This document shows positions 1-6,634 of a stretch of DNA of 15,003 nucleotides, in pieces. Under the pieces are notes generated by a model. The model saw only the letters and a program-made list of their open reading frames with translations, was not told where the DNA came from and searched no databases. The position numbers and the translations under genes were made by a program. Where the stretch lies: positions 1 through 15,003 of the forward strand of contig CATLIP010000022.1 of the NCBI GenBank assembly GCA_949957035.1, in the 5' to 3' direction. How positions within the stretch are numbered: the first letter of the stretch is position 1; every line of letters starts with the position of its first letter. This DNA is from an uncultured Lachnospiraceae bacterium (GTDB lineage Bacteria > Bacillota_A > Clostridia > Lachnospirales > Lachnospiraceae).

Positions 1-674
1 CGAAAACTTACATAACAATTATTCCCAATAATAATATGATCTAACAGCTCAATTCCAATCAATGCTCCTGCATCTAAGATTCTTTTGGTTGTCAGCATAT
101 CTTCCCGGCTTGGAGTCGGGTCGCCGCTGGGATGGTTATGCATAATAACAATGGACACTGCATTCTTCTGTAATGCTTCTATAAACAGTTCTCTAGGCGT
201 AATCAGCGAGGCGTTCACCGTCCCCTTCGATATATTCGTCTCCCCGACCAGCTTCGCTTTTGTATTCAACATAAGAAGCTTCATCAGCTCCTGCTTCTCA
301 TGGCGCATATCCTCCATATAGTATCTGGCAATAGTTCCCGGATTAGCAAAACACAAGGCCTCCTGATAACATGCCTTGGAAAGCCTCTTTGCAAGCTCGG
401 AGATACAGGAAAGCTGAATTGCTTTCACCTTCCCGATGCCCCTGACCATCATAAGCCGCTCCACGCTGAACTGGTGAAGCCCTAAAATTCCGGGCTCTCC
501 GGCATGGTAGAGAATCCTCCTTGCCAAGTCCAGTGCATTCTCTCCATGAGTGCCTGTACGCAGCAGCACAGCCAACAGCTCATCATCACTTAAACTCTTC
601 GCCCCTTTTCGTTCGCATTTTTCATAAGGGCGTTCCGTCTTTGGCATCTCTTTTATGGTATTTGACTGCTTCAT
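1..674 (-). CDS. radC: RadC family JAB-domain protein (partial, C-terminus cut by window edge)
   Basis: RadC-family protein, historically named a DNA repair protein although its biochemical role is not settled; the family has a JAB/MPN metalloprotease-like fold. 224 residues are visible and the frame is open at the window edge; since family members are about 225-235 residues, only a few are missing. Residues 1-30 hold the typical TIKEMP..ERPYEKCE start, residues 75-88 a helix-hairpin-helix (MMVRGIGKVKAIQL), and residues 179-192 the metal motif HNHPSGDPTPSxxD. I chose the ATG at 672-674 because it places the IKEMP motif where the family has it; a GTG eight codons upstream (698) is an alternative and neither has a strong Shine-Dalgarno. 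It lies 36 bp downstream of the DUF4321 gene, probably in one transcript. In Firmicutes radC usually precedes mreBCD, so cell-shape genes may follow to the left (inference). Confidence 0.93.
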   Translation of the reverse strand, partial: MKQSNTIKEMPKTERPYEKCERKGAKSLSDDELLAVLLRTGTHGENALDLARRILYHAGEPGILGLHQFSVERLMMVRGIGKVKAIQLSCISELAKRLSKACYQEALCFANPGTIARYYMEDMRHEKQELMKLLMLNTKAKLVGETNISKGTVNASLITPRELFIEALQKNAVSIVIMHNHPSGDPTPSREDMLTTKRILDAGALIGIELLDHIIIGNNCYVSF

Positions 675-710
675 CTCATCTTTGGATTCGTACGACACTT
701 ATAACAGACT

Positions 711-971
711 CTATAAGAAACGATAAATAATGACAGCAAGAACCACTCCCACAATACTTGCGATGGTAATCTTAATCGACAGGCCGAACGTCAGCACCAG
801 AATCCCGAAATTCAAGATTACCGGTTCTTCCAGTCCGAAGGACTGGCCATACCCCAGCCAGCTTAATGCCGGCACTCCCTCAGCCAGCATACCGATAAAA
901 CCTCCAAGTACGATTCCTGTCAGGATAAACAGGAATAAAGCCCAGGAATTCTTGCCTCCTGCTCCCTTCAT
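711..971 (-). CDS. DUF4321 family small membrane protein
   Basis: 86-residue protein with two hydrophobic segments (about residues 11-30 and 55-83) joined by a loop containing VPALSWLGYGQSFGLEEP, the pattern I associate with DUF4321 proteins of Clostridia. The function is unknown. The open frame extends to 1022, but the ATG at 969-971 follows a strong GAGGAGGAG site, and the extra residues of the longer version are charged and not family-like, so the short start is preferred. In related genomes this gene often sits between maf and radC; here radC follows directly but maf is absent upstream, where a divergent plus-strand gene lies instead. A sigma-A-like promoter with an extended -10 is visible about 40 bp upstream. 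Family assignment is from recall of the sequence pattern. Confidence 0.8.
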   Translation of the reverse strand: MKGAGGKNSWALFLFILTGIVLGGFIGMLAEGVPALSWLGYGQSFGLEEPVILNFGILVLTFGLSIKITIASIVGVVLAVIIYRFL

Positions 972-1012
972 ATGTACTCCTCCTCGTTTTTGTCTATCTG
1001 AAAACTCAATAC

Positions 1013-1041
1013 ATTTTACCATATTTCGGAAACGGTGTATA
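1013..1041 (-). promoter_or_regulatory. Predicted sigma-A promoter for DUF4321-radC
   Basis: On the minus strand the -10 is TAAAAT (1013-1018) with the extended-10 dinucleotide TG one base upstream (1019-1021 read TGG). The -35-like TATACA (1036-1041) lies 17 bp away and matches the consensus at 4 of 6 positions. The predicted start is near 1006, giving a leader of about 35 nt to the ATG at 971. Confidence 0.55.
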
Positions 1042-1132
1042 GAGTTATCACATTAAAAATTTCTTAAAGTGTGAGCAGGGTGTCGAAAGCGGGGGATTGG
1101 TGGCGGCGGACGAAAATCGGCGGTGAACGGAA

Positions 1133-1161
1133 TTGTAATTGAGAGTATAACGTAGTACAAT
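1133..1161 (+). promoter_or_regulatory. Predicted sigma-A promoter for the plus-strand membrane protein gene
   Basis: TTGTAA (1133-1138) and TACAAT (1156-1161) are separated by exactly 17 bp. The -35 matches at 4 of 6 positions and the -10 at 5 of 6. The predicted start is near 1168, followed by GGAG at 1181-1184 and ATG at 1193. The sequence just upstream (1090-1130) is G-rich with two CGGCGG copies and has no recognised function. Confidence 0.5.
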
Positions 1162-1192
1162 ATTCGTAGAGTTGATGAATGGAGATGGAATT

Positions 1193-1699
1193 ATGGATGG
1201 AATCAGGAAGGCTGCTCCTATTGTTTTGATGGGATGGCCGTATTTGTCGGTGTTCGTGTTGGTTTCTCCGGAGTATGGACGGATTCTTCCGGGGTATATT
1301 TTTTTAACGATTGTTGTGTATGGGTGGAATGTGTGGAATGCCTGGTCGTATCCTTTGGAGGATACAAGACGGGGGCCGGGGTTCTGGGATATGGCGGTTA
1401 AGCTTATACATATTCCTTTTTATGTCGGGGTTTTTGTGATAGGGATGCTTTTGATACTTGCCATGGTGGTGCCGGCGTTTCTTATTGTGTCTCCGATTCT
1501 TGTGGGGGTTCTGGCTGCGGTGGATGTATGTCTGATGCTGACTTCATCGATGTATGGGATCAGCGTTATTGTGAGCTTGTTAAGAGAAGGACGAATTGCA
1601 AAAGGCTTCGCCCTTCTTCATATCATACTGCACCTGTTCTTTGTGGCGGACGTGATAAGTGCGGTGTGGCTCTATCGAGCATGGGGAAAAAAGGGATAG
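1193..1699 (+). CDS. Unrecognised multi-spanning membrane protein
   Basis: 168-residue very hydrophobic protein that I cannot assign to a family with confidence. Four or five membrane segments are visible, at about residues 8-25, 31-50, 72-100, 101-117 and 138-162. Short polar stretches between them include EDTRRGPGFWD (56-66) and LREGRIAKG (130-138). The ATG at 1193 is preferred because GGAG lies 8 bp upstream; a TTG at 1172 and an ATG at 1175 are possible but lack a site. It has its own promoter and stands alone, divergent from DUF4321-radC and convergent with the FAD oxidoreductase, only 4 bp between the two stop codons. Its codons are unusually rich in GGG, GTG and TTG compared with neighbours, so it may be an accessory or recently acquired gene (inference). 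Confidence 0.72.
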   Translation: MDGIRKAAPIVLMGWPYLSVFVLVSPEYGRILPGYIFLTIVVYGWNVWNAWSYPLEDTRRGPGFWDMAVKLIHIPFYVGVFVIGMLLILAMVVPAFLIVSPILVGVLAAVDVCLMLTSSMYGISVIVSLLREGRIAKGFALLHIILHLFFVADVISAVWLYRAWGKKG

Positions 1700-1703
1700 T
1701 TCT

Positions 1704-3377
1704 TTAAAAAGGGCGGTACTCTTCTGCAATCGCCTGTGCAACTTTCAGGCCGTCAATTGCGGCGGAGGTAATTCCCCCTGCGTATCCGGCTCCTTCGCCG
1801 CAGGGATAAAGTCCTGCAATCTCACTCTGAAAGGCAGCGTCTCTAAGGATGCGCACCGGGGATGAGGTGCGGCTTTCAACGCCGGAAACAACAGCGTCCG
1901 GACGTGAGTAACCCTTGAGGCGTTTTCCGAAGGAAAAGACGCCCTCTTCTATGGCTTTTGCCAGTTCTTCCGGGAAGACGGCTCTTACATTTCCCCATGT
2001 ATAGCCGCCCTTCATCTGGGGATTAATTTTACCCGGGCCTTTGGAGGGCCGGTTTTCGCAGAAATCTTCGAAAAGCTGGACAGGGATTTTCCCGTTTCCT
2101 GCCTTATATGCAGCTTCTTCCAGTCTGCGCTGGAACTCCATTCCCAAAAGCGGGTCTGTGTTAGTGGTCGCAGGCGCCGCCGGATTTTTATAATCATCGG
2201 GTGTGACCGTCACCACCACTGCACTGTTGGCATTGACGCCTTCTCTTGCATGGTAACTCATACCGTTGACCGCAAGACGTCCCTCCTCTGAGGATGCGTT
2301 GACCACATAGCCGCCGGGACACATGCAGAAGGTGTAGACTCCTCTTCCATCGCTCAGCTTTGCCGTCAATTTGTAAGCCGCTGCCGGAAGCTTTAAGTCA
2401 TGGACGGCTCCGTATTGTGCCCGGTTAATCATTTCCTGTGGATGCTCCATGCGTATTCCGACGGCAAAGGATTTTGCCTCCATAGGAATGTTGTGACCTT
2501 GGAGCATGGAAAATGTATCGCGTGCGCTGTGTCCGATGGCAAGCACTGCGATTTCTGTATCTAAGACCTTAGCTTCCTGTTCATCGCTTTTTTCTTTCAT
2601 GCCGGCAGGTCTGCACACTCTGAGGGCCGATATACGCCGTACTCCTTCTTCCTGTGTGATAACCAGGTCTGTTACCTGTGAGTAAAATCTTACCTCCCCG
2701 CCGTGGGAAAGAATATATTTCCGTATATTTTGTACCACTTTTGTAAGAATGTCTGTTCCGATATGAGGCTTATTCTGATATAAAATCTCTTCTGGCGCTC
2801 CGTTTTCTACGAAAATCTCCAAAACTCTGTAGTTCCGTCCGTCAGGGTCGTTTACCAGAGTATTCAGTTTTCCGTCTGAAAATGTTCCTGCGCCGCCTTC
2901 CCCGAACTGAACGTTTGAGCCGGGATTTAAGATTCCTGTAGTCCAAAATTCTTCCACATCCTTCCTTCGTTCTTCTACGGACGCGCCCCTCTCTAAAAGA
3001 ATCGGACGGTAGCCTAAGCGGGCCAACTCGTACCCGCAGAACAATCCTGCCGGACCGGTTCCGATTACCAAAGGACGGTGTTTTAGAGGCTTTGTTCCGA
3101 TGGCGCTCACAGAATATCTCTTCGTTTCCGGCTGAAAGGAGATGTTGGGTGGGTTCTGTCTTCTGAGACGTTTTTTCACGAAAGCTTCGTTTTTAACTTT
3201 TGTATCAATGGTATAGACGTAAAAAAGCTGTGGTTTCTTTCTGGCGTCCAGGGATTGCTTTTTCCGTGTATAGGAAAGAAGCGCGTCTTCCCTGATGCCA
3301 AGAAGCCTGCAAATCTTTGCTTTCATATCCGCCTCTGTGTGATGAATGTCCAATTTTAGCTGACTAATCCGTATCAT
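1704..3377 (-). CDS. FAD-dependent oxidoreductase, COG2509 type
   Basis: 557-residue flavoprotein of the group annotated as uncharacterised FAD-dependent dehydrogenases (COG2509). An N-terminal domain of about 95 residues begins MIRISQLKLDIHHTE. A Rossmann FAD-binding motif GTGPAG follows at 106-111 with the acidic end of beta-2 at E129. The group signature GEGGAGTFSDGKL is at 159-171, and the C-terminal flavin-contact segment (LYPCGEGAGYAGGI) comes near the end. The substrate is unknown. The frame is open to 3527, but the ATG at 3375-3377 has GGAG 7 bp upstream and gives the family's start; the longer version would run back through the preceding kinase gene. It overlaps the last 14 nt of that gene, which suggests translational coupling. 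It ends 4 bp from the convergent membrane protein gene with no terminator between. Confidence 0.9.
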   Translation of the reverse strand: MIRISQLKLDIHHTEADMKAKICRLLGIREDALLSYTRKKQSLDARKKPQLFYVYTIDTKVKNEAFVKKRLRRQNPPNISFQPETKRYSVSAIGTKPLKHRPLVIGTGPAGLFCGYELARLGYRPILLERGASVEERRKDVEEFWTTGILNPGSNVQFGEGGAGTFSDGKLNTLVNDPDGRNYRVLEIFVENGAPEEILYQNKPHIGTDILTKVVQNIRKYILSHGGEVRFYSQVTDLVITQEEGVRRISALRVCRPAGMKEKSDEQEAKVLDTEIAVLAIGHSARDTFSMLQGHNIPMEAKSFAVGIRMEHPQEMINRAQYGAVHDLKLPAAAYKLTAKLSDGRGVYTFCMCPGGYVVNASSEEGRLAVNGMSYHAREGVNANSAVVVTVTPDDYKNPAAPATTNTDPLLGMEFQRRLEEAAYKAGNGKIPVQLFEDFCENRPSKGPGKINPQMKGGYTWGNVRAVFPEELAKAIEEGVFSFGKRLKGYSRPDAVVSGVESRTSSPVRILRDAAFQSEIAGLYPCGEGAGYAGGITSAAIDGLKVAQAIAEEYRPF

Positions 3378-3987
3378 ATGCCGCTCCGATCTTCCACTCC
3401 ATAACCTGTGAAAATATCTGTTCCATGTCAACCTTGGAAAAATCGGTTGTATCAACGATAAGCTGCCTGCCGTCCGCAGAAAAAGTGTCAAAGCCCCTAT
3501 GCTCGATTCCGTACAGATAGTCCTCATAAGAAAGAGAGGCTTCTCTCAATTCTTCGATACTATGCTTATGCTCCTCCGGATAACAGTCATTCAATACATG
3601 CCCTCTGTGCCTTTGGGGGCTTATATTCCGTTCCAGAAAACGTTGATGTATTACTCTATAATCACCCGTCAGCGTAATTGTCAGCGCGGGATATTGATAC
3701 TCCTTTAAAAGGGCCATAATACCGTCTTTTGAAATATGCTCAAAATTATTCTCAAGAATAAATGGCTGCCTTACTTTCATCAGTTGTTTGGCGCTATAGT
3801 ATATCATCTCCATACTGGCGATTCCAAGCTGAACCTTTTCCCTTCTAGAACGAAATCCTACGTTATCGTACAATAGTTCTTTGACCGTATCTTTGGAAAA
3901 GACGGGTAAATGCATTCTTTTAGACAAATATTCTGCCATTGTAGTTTTCCCTGCTGCAGGGATTCCTGTTACTAAGATACAATACAT
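3364..3987 (-). CDS. P-loop ATPase / small-molecule kinase-like protein
   Basis: 207-residue cytosolic P-loop protein. The Walker A motif GIPAAGKTT is at residues 8-16 directly after the first beta strand (MYCILVT). A DTVKELLYD segment follows at about 33-41, as in nucleoside, shikimate and adenylylsulfate kinase-like folds. The middle, with ILENNFE and RHRGHVLNDCYPEE, resembles ATP-dependent phosphotransferases of the zeta-toxin / chloramphenicol phosphotransferase-like group. The substrate cannot be told from sequence. The ATG at 3985-3987 has AAGGAG 8 bp upstream; a TTG at 4011 would add eight residues but has a poorly spaced site. It lies 38 bp downstream of the PAP2 gene and overlaps the FAD oxidoreductase by 14 nt, so the three probably form one operon. 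Confidence 0.82.
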   Translation of the reverse strand: MYCILVTGIPAAGKTTMAEYLSKRMHLPVFSKDTVKELLYDNVGFRSRREKVQLGIASMEMIYYSAKQLMKVRQPFILENNFEHISKDGIMALLKEYQYPALTITLTGDYRVIHQRFLERNISPQRHRGHVLNDCYPEEHKHSIEELREASLSYEDYLYGIEHRGFDTFSADGRQLIVDTTDFSKVDMEQIFSQVMEWKIGAAYDTD

Positions 3988-4025
3988 GCTAAATGCTCCT
4001 TTTATCGTCAATTACCTCTCTAAAA

Positions 4026-4718
4026 CTATCGTCTCCGCCTGCTTCTGCTTCGTCCGCTTCTTACCGGCCTTTTGGGAAGCATTGATAAGACAGAATACAA
4101 TCCCATAATCAATGCACCGCTGATTAACATACCCCCTATAATATCCGTAAACCAATGAGCGCCTGAAACCAGCCTGCCAACTACAATCACTGCCATGATA
4201 AGAATCGAAACCACCCGTACTATCATGTTTGTGGTCTTATCTTTGAGCAGCATATTACATTCCAGCATTGCAGCCGCCATAAAGCTGCAGGCCATCATGG
4301 TATGTGAAGATGGATAAGAAGCTTCCAGATTACCGTCAATCAAAATTGGTCTGTAATTTACAATGTAAAATTCAAAAAGTATGTACACAATCATTGTAAT
4401 CATGTAAAAGACACCGAGAATAATGATACTTTTATCCACCTTAAGCAGGCTTCTTCTTTGAATCAGTTGTATGAGGCCAACGACTGCAAAGACTGCCGCT
4501 GTAGCTAATGGTATATATCCAAGCCATTCTGTAATCGTATACCAAAGATTGTGAACTCCAAGAAATTCGTGTACAAGTCCATTGACAGAGGCGAAACCTA
4601 CGCTTGAATCCTTCGGACCAATGGCGTCTACATCTATGATTTGTACCAAAATTGTGAAAAGAATAAATAACAGCGCCCATATTCCAGTAATAATAAAATT
4701 TCCGGTTCTCTTTTGCAT
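4026..4718 (-). CDS. PAP2 family phosphatase (membrane)
   Basis: 230-residue integral membrane protein of the PAP2 superfamily, whose members dephosphorylate lipid phosphates such as undecaprenyl pyrophosphate or phosphatidate. About five or six hydrophobic segments are present. Motif 2 reads YPSSHT (135-140), and motif 3 is R182 x5 H188 x3 D192 in GRLVSGAHWFTD, so the catalytic His pair and Asp are kept. Motif 1, normally K x6 RP, is E116 x6 R123-P124, with Glu in place of Lys. The tail from residue 215 is strongly basic (RSRSRRRR at the end). Two adjacent ATGs exist; the second (4718) lies 6 bp from GGAG and is preferred over 4721 at 3 bp. It is the first gene of a probable three-gene operon with a good promoter upstream. 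Confidence 0.9.
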   Translation of the reverse strand: MQKRTGNFIITGIWALLFILFTILVQIIDVDAIGPKDSSVGFASVNGLVHEFLGVHNLWYTITEWLGYIPLATAAVFAVVGLIQLIQRRSLLKVDKSIIILGVFYMITMIVYILFEFYIVNYRPILIDGNLEASYPSSHTMMACSFMAAAMLECNMLLKDKTTNMIVRVVSILIMAVIVVGRLVSGAHWFTDIIGGMLISGALIMGLYSVLSMLPKRPVRSGRSRSRRRR

Positions 4719-4756
4719 CATATACTCCTCGTTTCTCTCAGATAGTTTGATATTTT

Positions 4757-4785
4757 ATTATACATCATTTCTCTCTTAAAATCAA
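4757..4785 (-). promoter_or_regulatory. Predicted sigma-A promoter for the PAP2-kinase-oxidoreductase operon
   Basis: On the minus strand the -35 TTGATT (4780-4785) and a perfect -10 TATAAT (4757-4762) are separated by exactly 17 bp. The predicted start is near 4750, giving a leader of about 32 nt before the GAGGAG site and ATG of the PAP2 gene. Confidence 0.7.
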
Positions 4786-4801
4786 AATTTTTTGCAATGA
4801 A

Positions 4802-4838
4802 GGGGGACCTTGGAAAATGGCATTTTCCAAGATCCCCC
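4802..4838 (-). terminator. Hairpin, likely terminator of the asparagine-synthase-like gene
   Basis: The arms 4802-4818 and 4822-4838 form a 17-bp stem with one mismatch (4808/4832) around a 3-nt loop. Five G-C pairs lie at the base and an A/T-rich part at the top. It begins 12 bp past the stop codon of the asparagine-synthase-like gene and precedes the PAP2 promoter. The T-run after the stem on the minus strand is weak (TTCATT), so it may terminate imperfectly or mainly protect the 3' end of the transcript. Confidence 0.6.
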
Positions 4839-4849
4839 CTTTATGTCCT

Positions 4850-6388
4850 CTATCTTTTCACAAAATACTCTTCATACCACACCAGAAACGCATAGATTGT
4901 CCATACCTTTCGCCAGTTGTCCGAGTTACCGCCCACATAGTCGTCAAAGATGGCGTTAATCTCATCCAGATTGAAGAACTTCTCTGCCGTCTCACTGTGA
5001 AATTTAGAGCGCACATCCTGATTATACCTGTCATCCGCCATCCAGATACGAATCGGTACAATGAACCCAAGCTTTTTACGAAATGCGATGTCCCTTGGCA
5101 GCACCTTCGCTGCGGCAGTTCGGAAGGCAACCTTATTCTCTTCCTTGTCCACCTTGTATCTGGAAGGCATCCTTGAAGCAATATCAAAGATTCTTCTATC
5201 CGTTAGGGGCATACGAATCTCCAGCCCGGCAGCCGTACTCATCTTGTCCACATTCAGATAAATATCTCCTTCCAGCCAAATCTGGATATCCACAGCAGAC
5301 ATCTTTGTAAGAGGGTCCAGTCCTTCTGTCTCCTCGTAAATTTTTTCCACCAAATGAATCGGAAGAATATCTTCGGAATAATTCTTAAGAATCCGTTTCT
5401 TCTCGTCCTCTTTCATGATATTAGTGTTTCCCACATAGAAGGTCTTCAGATTCTCGCCGTAACGCTCTGCATTGCGGTACATATTATATCCCCCGAAAAA
5501 TTCATCAGAGCCTTCCCCGGAATAACAGATCTTGGTGTGTTCTGCCGCCGCCTTGCACGCAAGGGCAAATACAATGGAAGACGCGTCTCCTAAGGGCTGC
5601 TCCATATTGTACATCACATAAGGAACCGTATCAAAATATTCCTTTGGCGTGATACAGCATCTCTGATTCTTACGATTAAGGATTCTCGCCGTCTCTGCCG
5701 CAAGATGGGATTCATCAAAGCGCTCCTCATCATATCCGCAGGAATCCGTCATCTTAATATCAGACATGGCAAGCACGTAGGAGGAATCCACGCCGCCTGA
5801 GAGGAAAGACTCTGCCTGCTCTTCAGAAGTCTTTACCTCCGGCATAATCTTCTGGAGAGTTGTGTGAATCTCGTCTGCCCAGTCCTCCAAAGATTTGCTC
5901 TCATCCGGATGAAATTCAGGCTTCCAGTAGCGTTCAATCTCCAGTTCCCCATCCTTCCAGATTAAATAACATCCGGGAAGAAGTTTTTTTACACCTTTGA
6001 AAAAGGTATCCTCCCCTGCCCCATAAGTCAGGCTCAGATAAATCTGCAGCATCTCCTCATTCAATTCCTTCACGAATCCGGGCTGCTCCATAATCTTGCG
6101 GATGGTAGTTCCGTAGAGGAGCTTTCCGTCTGCTGTCCGGTAATAATAGAAAGGCTTTGTTCCAAAGTGGTCCCGCAGGCAGAAAAGCTGCTGACGGTCC
6201 ACATCCCACAAGGCGAAAGCGAACATCCCATGGAGATGGTCCGCCATGTCATAGCCCCATTTTTCATATGCCTTCGTAAGGATGAGAGGCTCTCTGTCCT
6301 CTCTCGGAAGGCCCGGCCAGATTTCAAGCTCCTCGCAGAGCGCTTCCCAGTTTCTAATGTGTCCTCTGTATTCCTGAACGTTTGTCAT
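4850..6388 (-). CDS. Asparagine-synthase-like amidotransferase lacking the N-terminal glutaminase nucleophile
   Basis: 512-residue relative of AsnB, which makes Asn from Asp, ATP and glutamine. The synthase part looks complete: the PPi-loop SGGVDSS is at 197-203 and YSGEGSDEFFGGY at 289-301. The second half of the Ntn glutaminase domain is recognisable (HGMFAFALWD 53-62, LRDHFGTKPFYYY 71-83). The first ~70 residues of normal AsnB are absent: no N-terminal Cys-Gly, no HRGPD, no NGEIYN. An in-frame TGA lies 21 nt before the ATG, so no upstream start can restore them, and a GAGAG-type site fits this ATG. It therefore cannot use glutamine by the canonical route; ammonia use, a partner glutaminase or a different amide or amino substrate are possibilities. 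It has its own promoter and a 118-nt leader, and is divergent from upp. Confidence 0.87.
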   Translation of the reverse strand: MTNVQEYRGHIRNWEALCEELEIWPGLPREDREPLILTKAYEKWGYDMADHLHGMFAFALWDVDRQQLFCLRDHFGTKPFYYYRTADGKLLYGTTIRKIMEQPGFVKELNEEMLQIYLSLTYGAGEDTFFKGVKKLLPGCYLIWKDGELEIERYWKPEFHPDESKSLEDWADEIHTTLQKIMPEVKTSEEQAESFLSGGVDSSYVLAMSDIKMTDSCGYDEERFDESHLAAETARILNRKNQRCCITPKEYFDTVPYVMYNMEQPLGDASSIVFALACKAAAEHTKICYSGEGSDEFFGGYNMYRNAERYGENLKTFYVGNTNIMKEDEKKRILKNYSEDILPIHLVEKIYEETEGLDPLTKMSAVDIQIWLEGDIYLNVDKMSTAAGLEIRMPLTDRRIFDIASRMPSRYKVDKEENKVAFRTAAAKVLPRDIAFRKKLGFIVPIRIWMADDRYNQDVRSKFHSETAEKFFNLDEINAIFDDYVGGNSDNWRKVWTIYAFLVWYEEYFVKR

Positions 6389-6512
6389 ACTTGTATCTCT
6401 CTCCTGTCATATTTTTCTCTTCTTATTGTTTCCATCCTCTGCTGTAAAATCCGCCCTTAGAGAAATAAGCATTTACAGAATAGATGCAATTTGTCGAAAT
6501 ATGTCCGTCTAT

Positions 6513-6541
6513 AGTATATCGGTATTTACCGAGAAAATCAA
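6513..6541 (-). promoter_or_regulatory. Predicted sigma-A promoter of the asparagine-synthase-like gene
   Basis: On the minus strand TTGATT (6536-6541) and TATACT (6513-6518) are separated by exactly 17 bp. Predicted start near 6506. The spacer is almost filled by a perfect inverted repeat (6519-6532), which suggests repressor control. I see no T-box or other riboswitch signature in the leader; a weak inverted repeat CTGTAAA / TTTACAG (6442-6448 / 6472-6478) is present. Confidence 0.65.
6519..6532. promoter_or_regulatory. Candidate operator palindrome in the promoter spacer
   Basis: TCGGTATTTACCGA has 6-bp perfect arms around a 2-nt centre and sits exactly between the -10 and -35 of the leftward promoter. 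A second pair, TATCGGT (6517-6523) and ACCGATA (6558-6564), repeats the same half-site sequence at a distance toward upp. The position is typical for a repressor site that would block RNA polymerase. The protein that binds is unknown. Confidence 0.45.
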
Positions 6542-6634
6542 CAGGAAATCATGCGAAACCGATAGCGCACTTTCACAGATTGTAGTATGATAGAGGCAGA
6601 GAGTTTTTACACAAGGGCTAAAGGAGGAATGGAT

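Noticed and set aside
1081..1131. G-rich stretch with two CGGCGG copies, considered as a repeat array or quadruplex
   Set aside because: Only two short copies with different flanks and no four G-runs in a row; nothing beyond composition supports it.
3378..3527. Fifty-residue N-terminal extension of the FAD oxidoreductase
   Set aside because: It would be read entirely inside the kinase gene in another frame, and the internal ATG at 3377 has a good ribosome binding site and the family start MIRISQLKL.
6389..6506. Possible T-box in the leader of the asparagine-synthase-like gene (AAGGGCGG on the minus strand)
   Set aside because: The resemblance to the T-box sequence is limited to a few bases, and there is no specifier stem or terminator hairpin before the start codon.
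6389..6600. Missing N-terminal AsnB residues hidden by a frameshift upstream of 6388
   Set aside because: In the frames I read, no Cys-Gly start, HRGPD or NGEIYN-like segment appears, the in-frame TGA is close, and a good promoter occupies the region; only about 245 bp separate it from upp.
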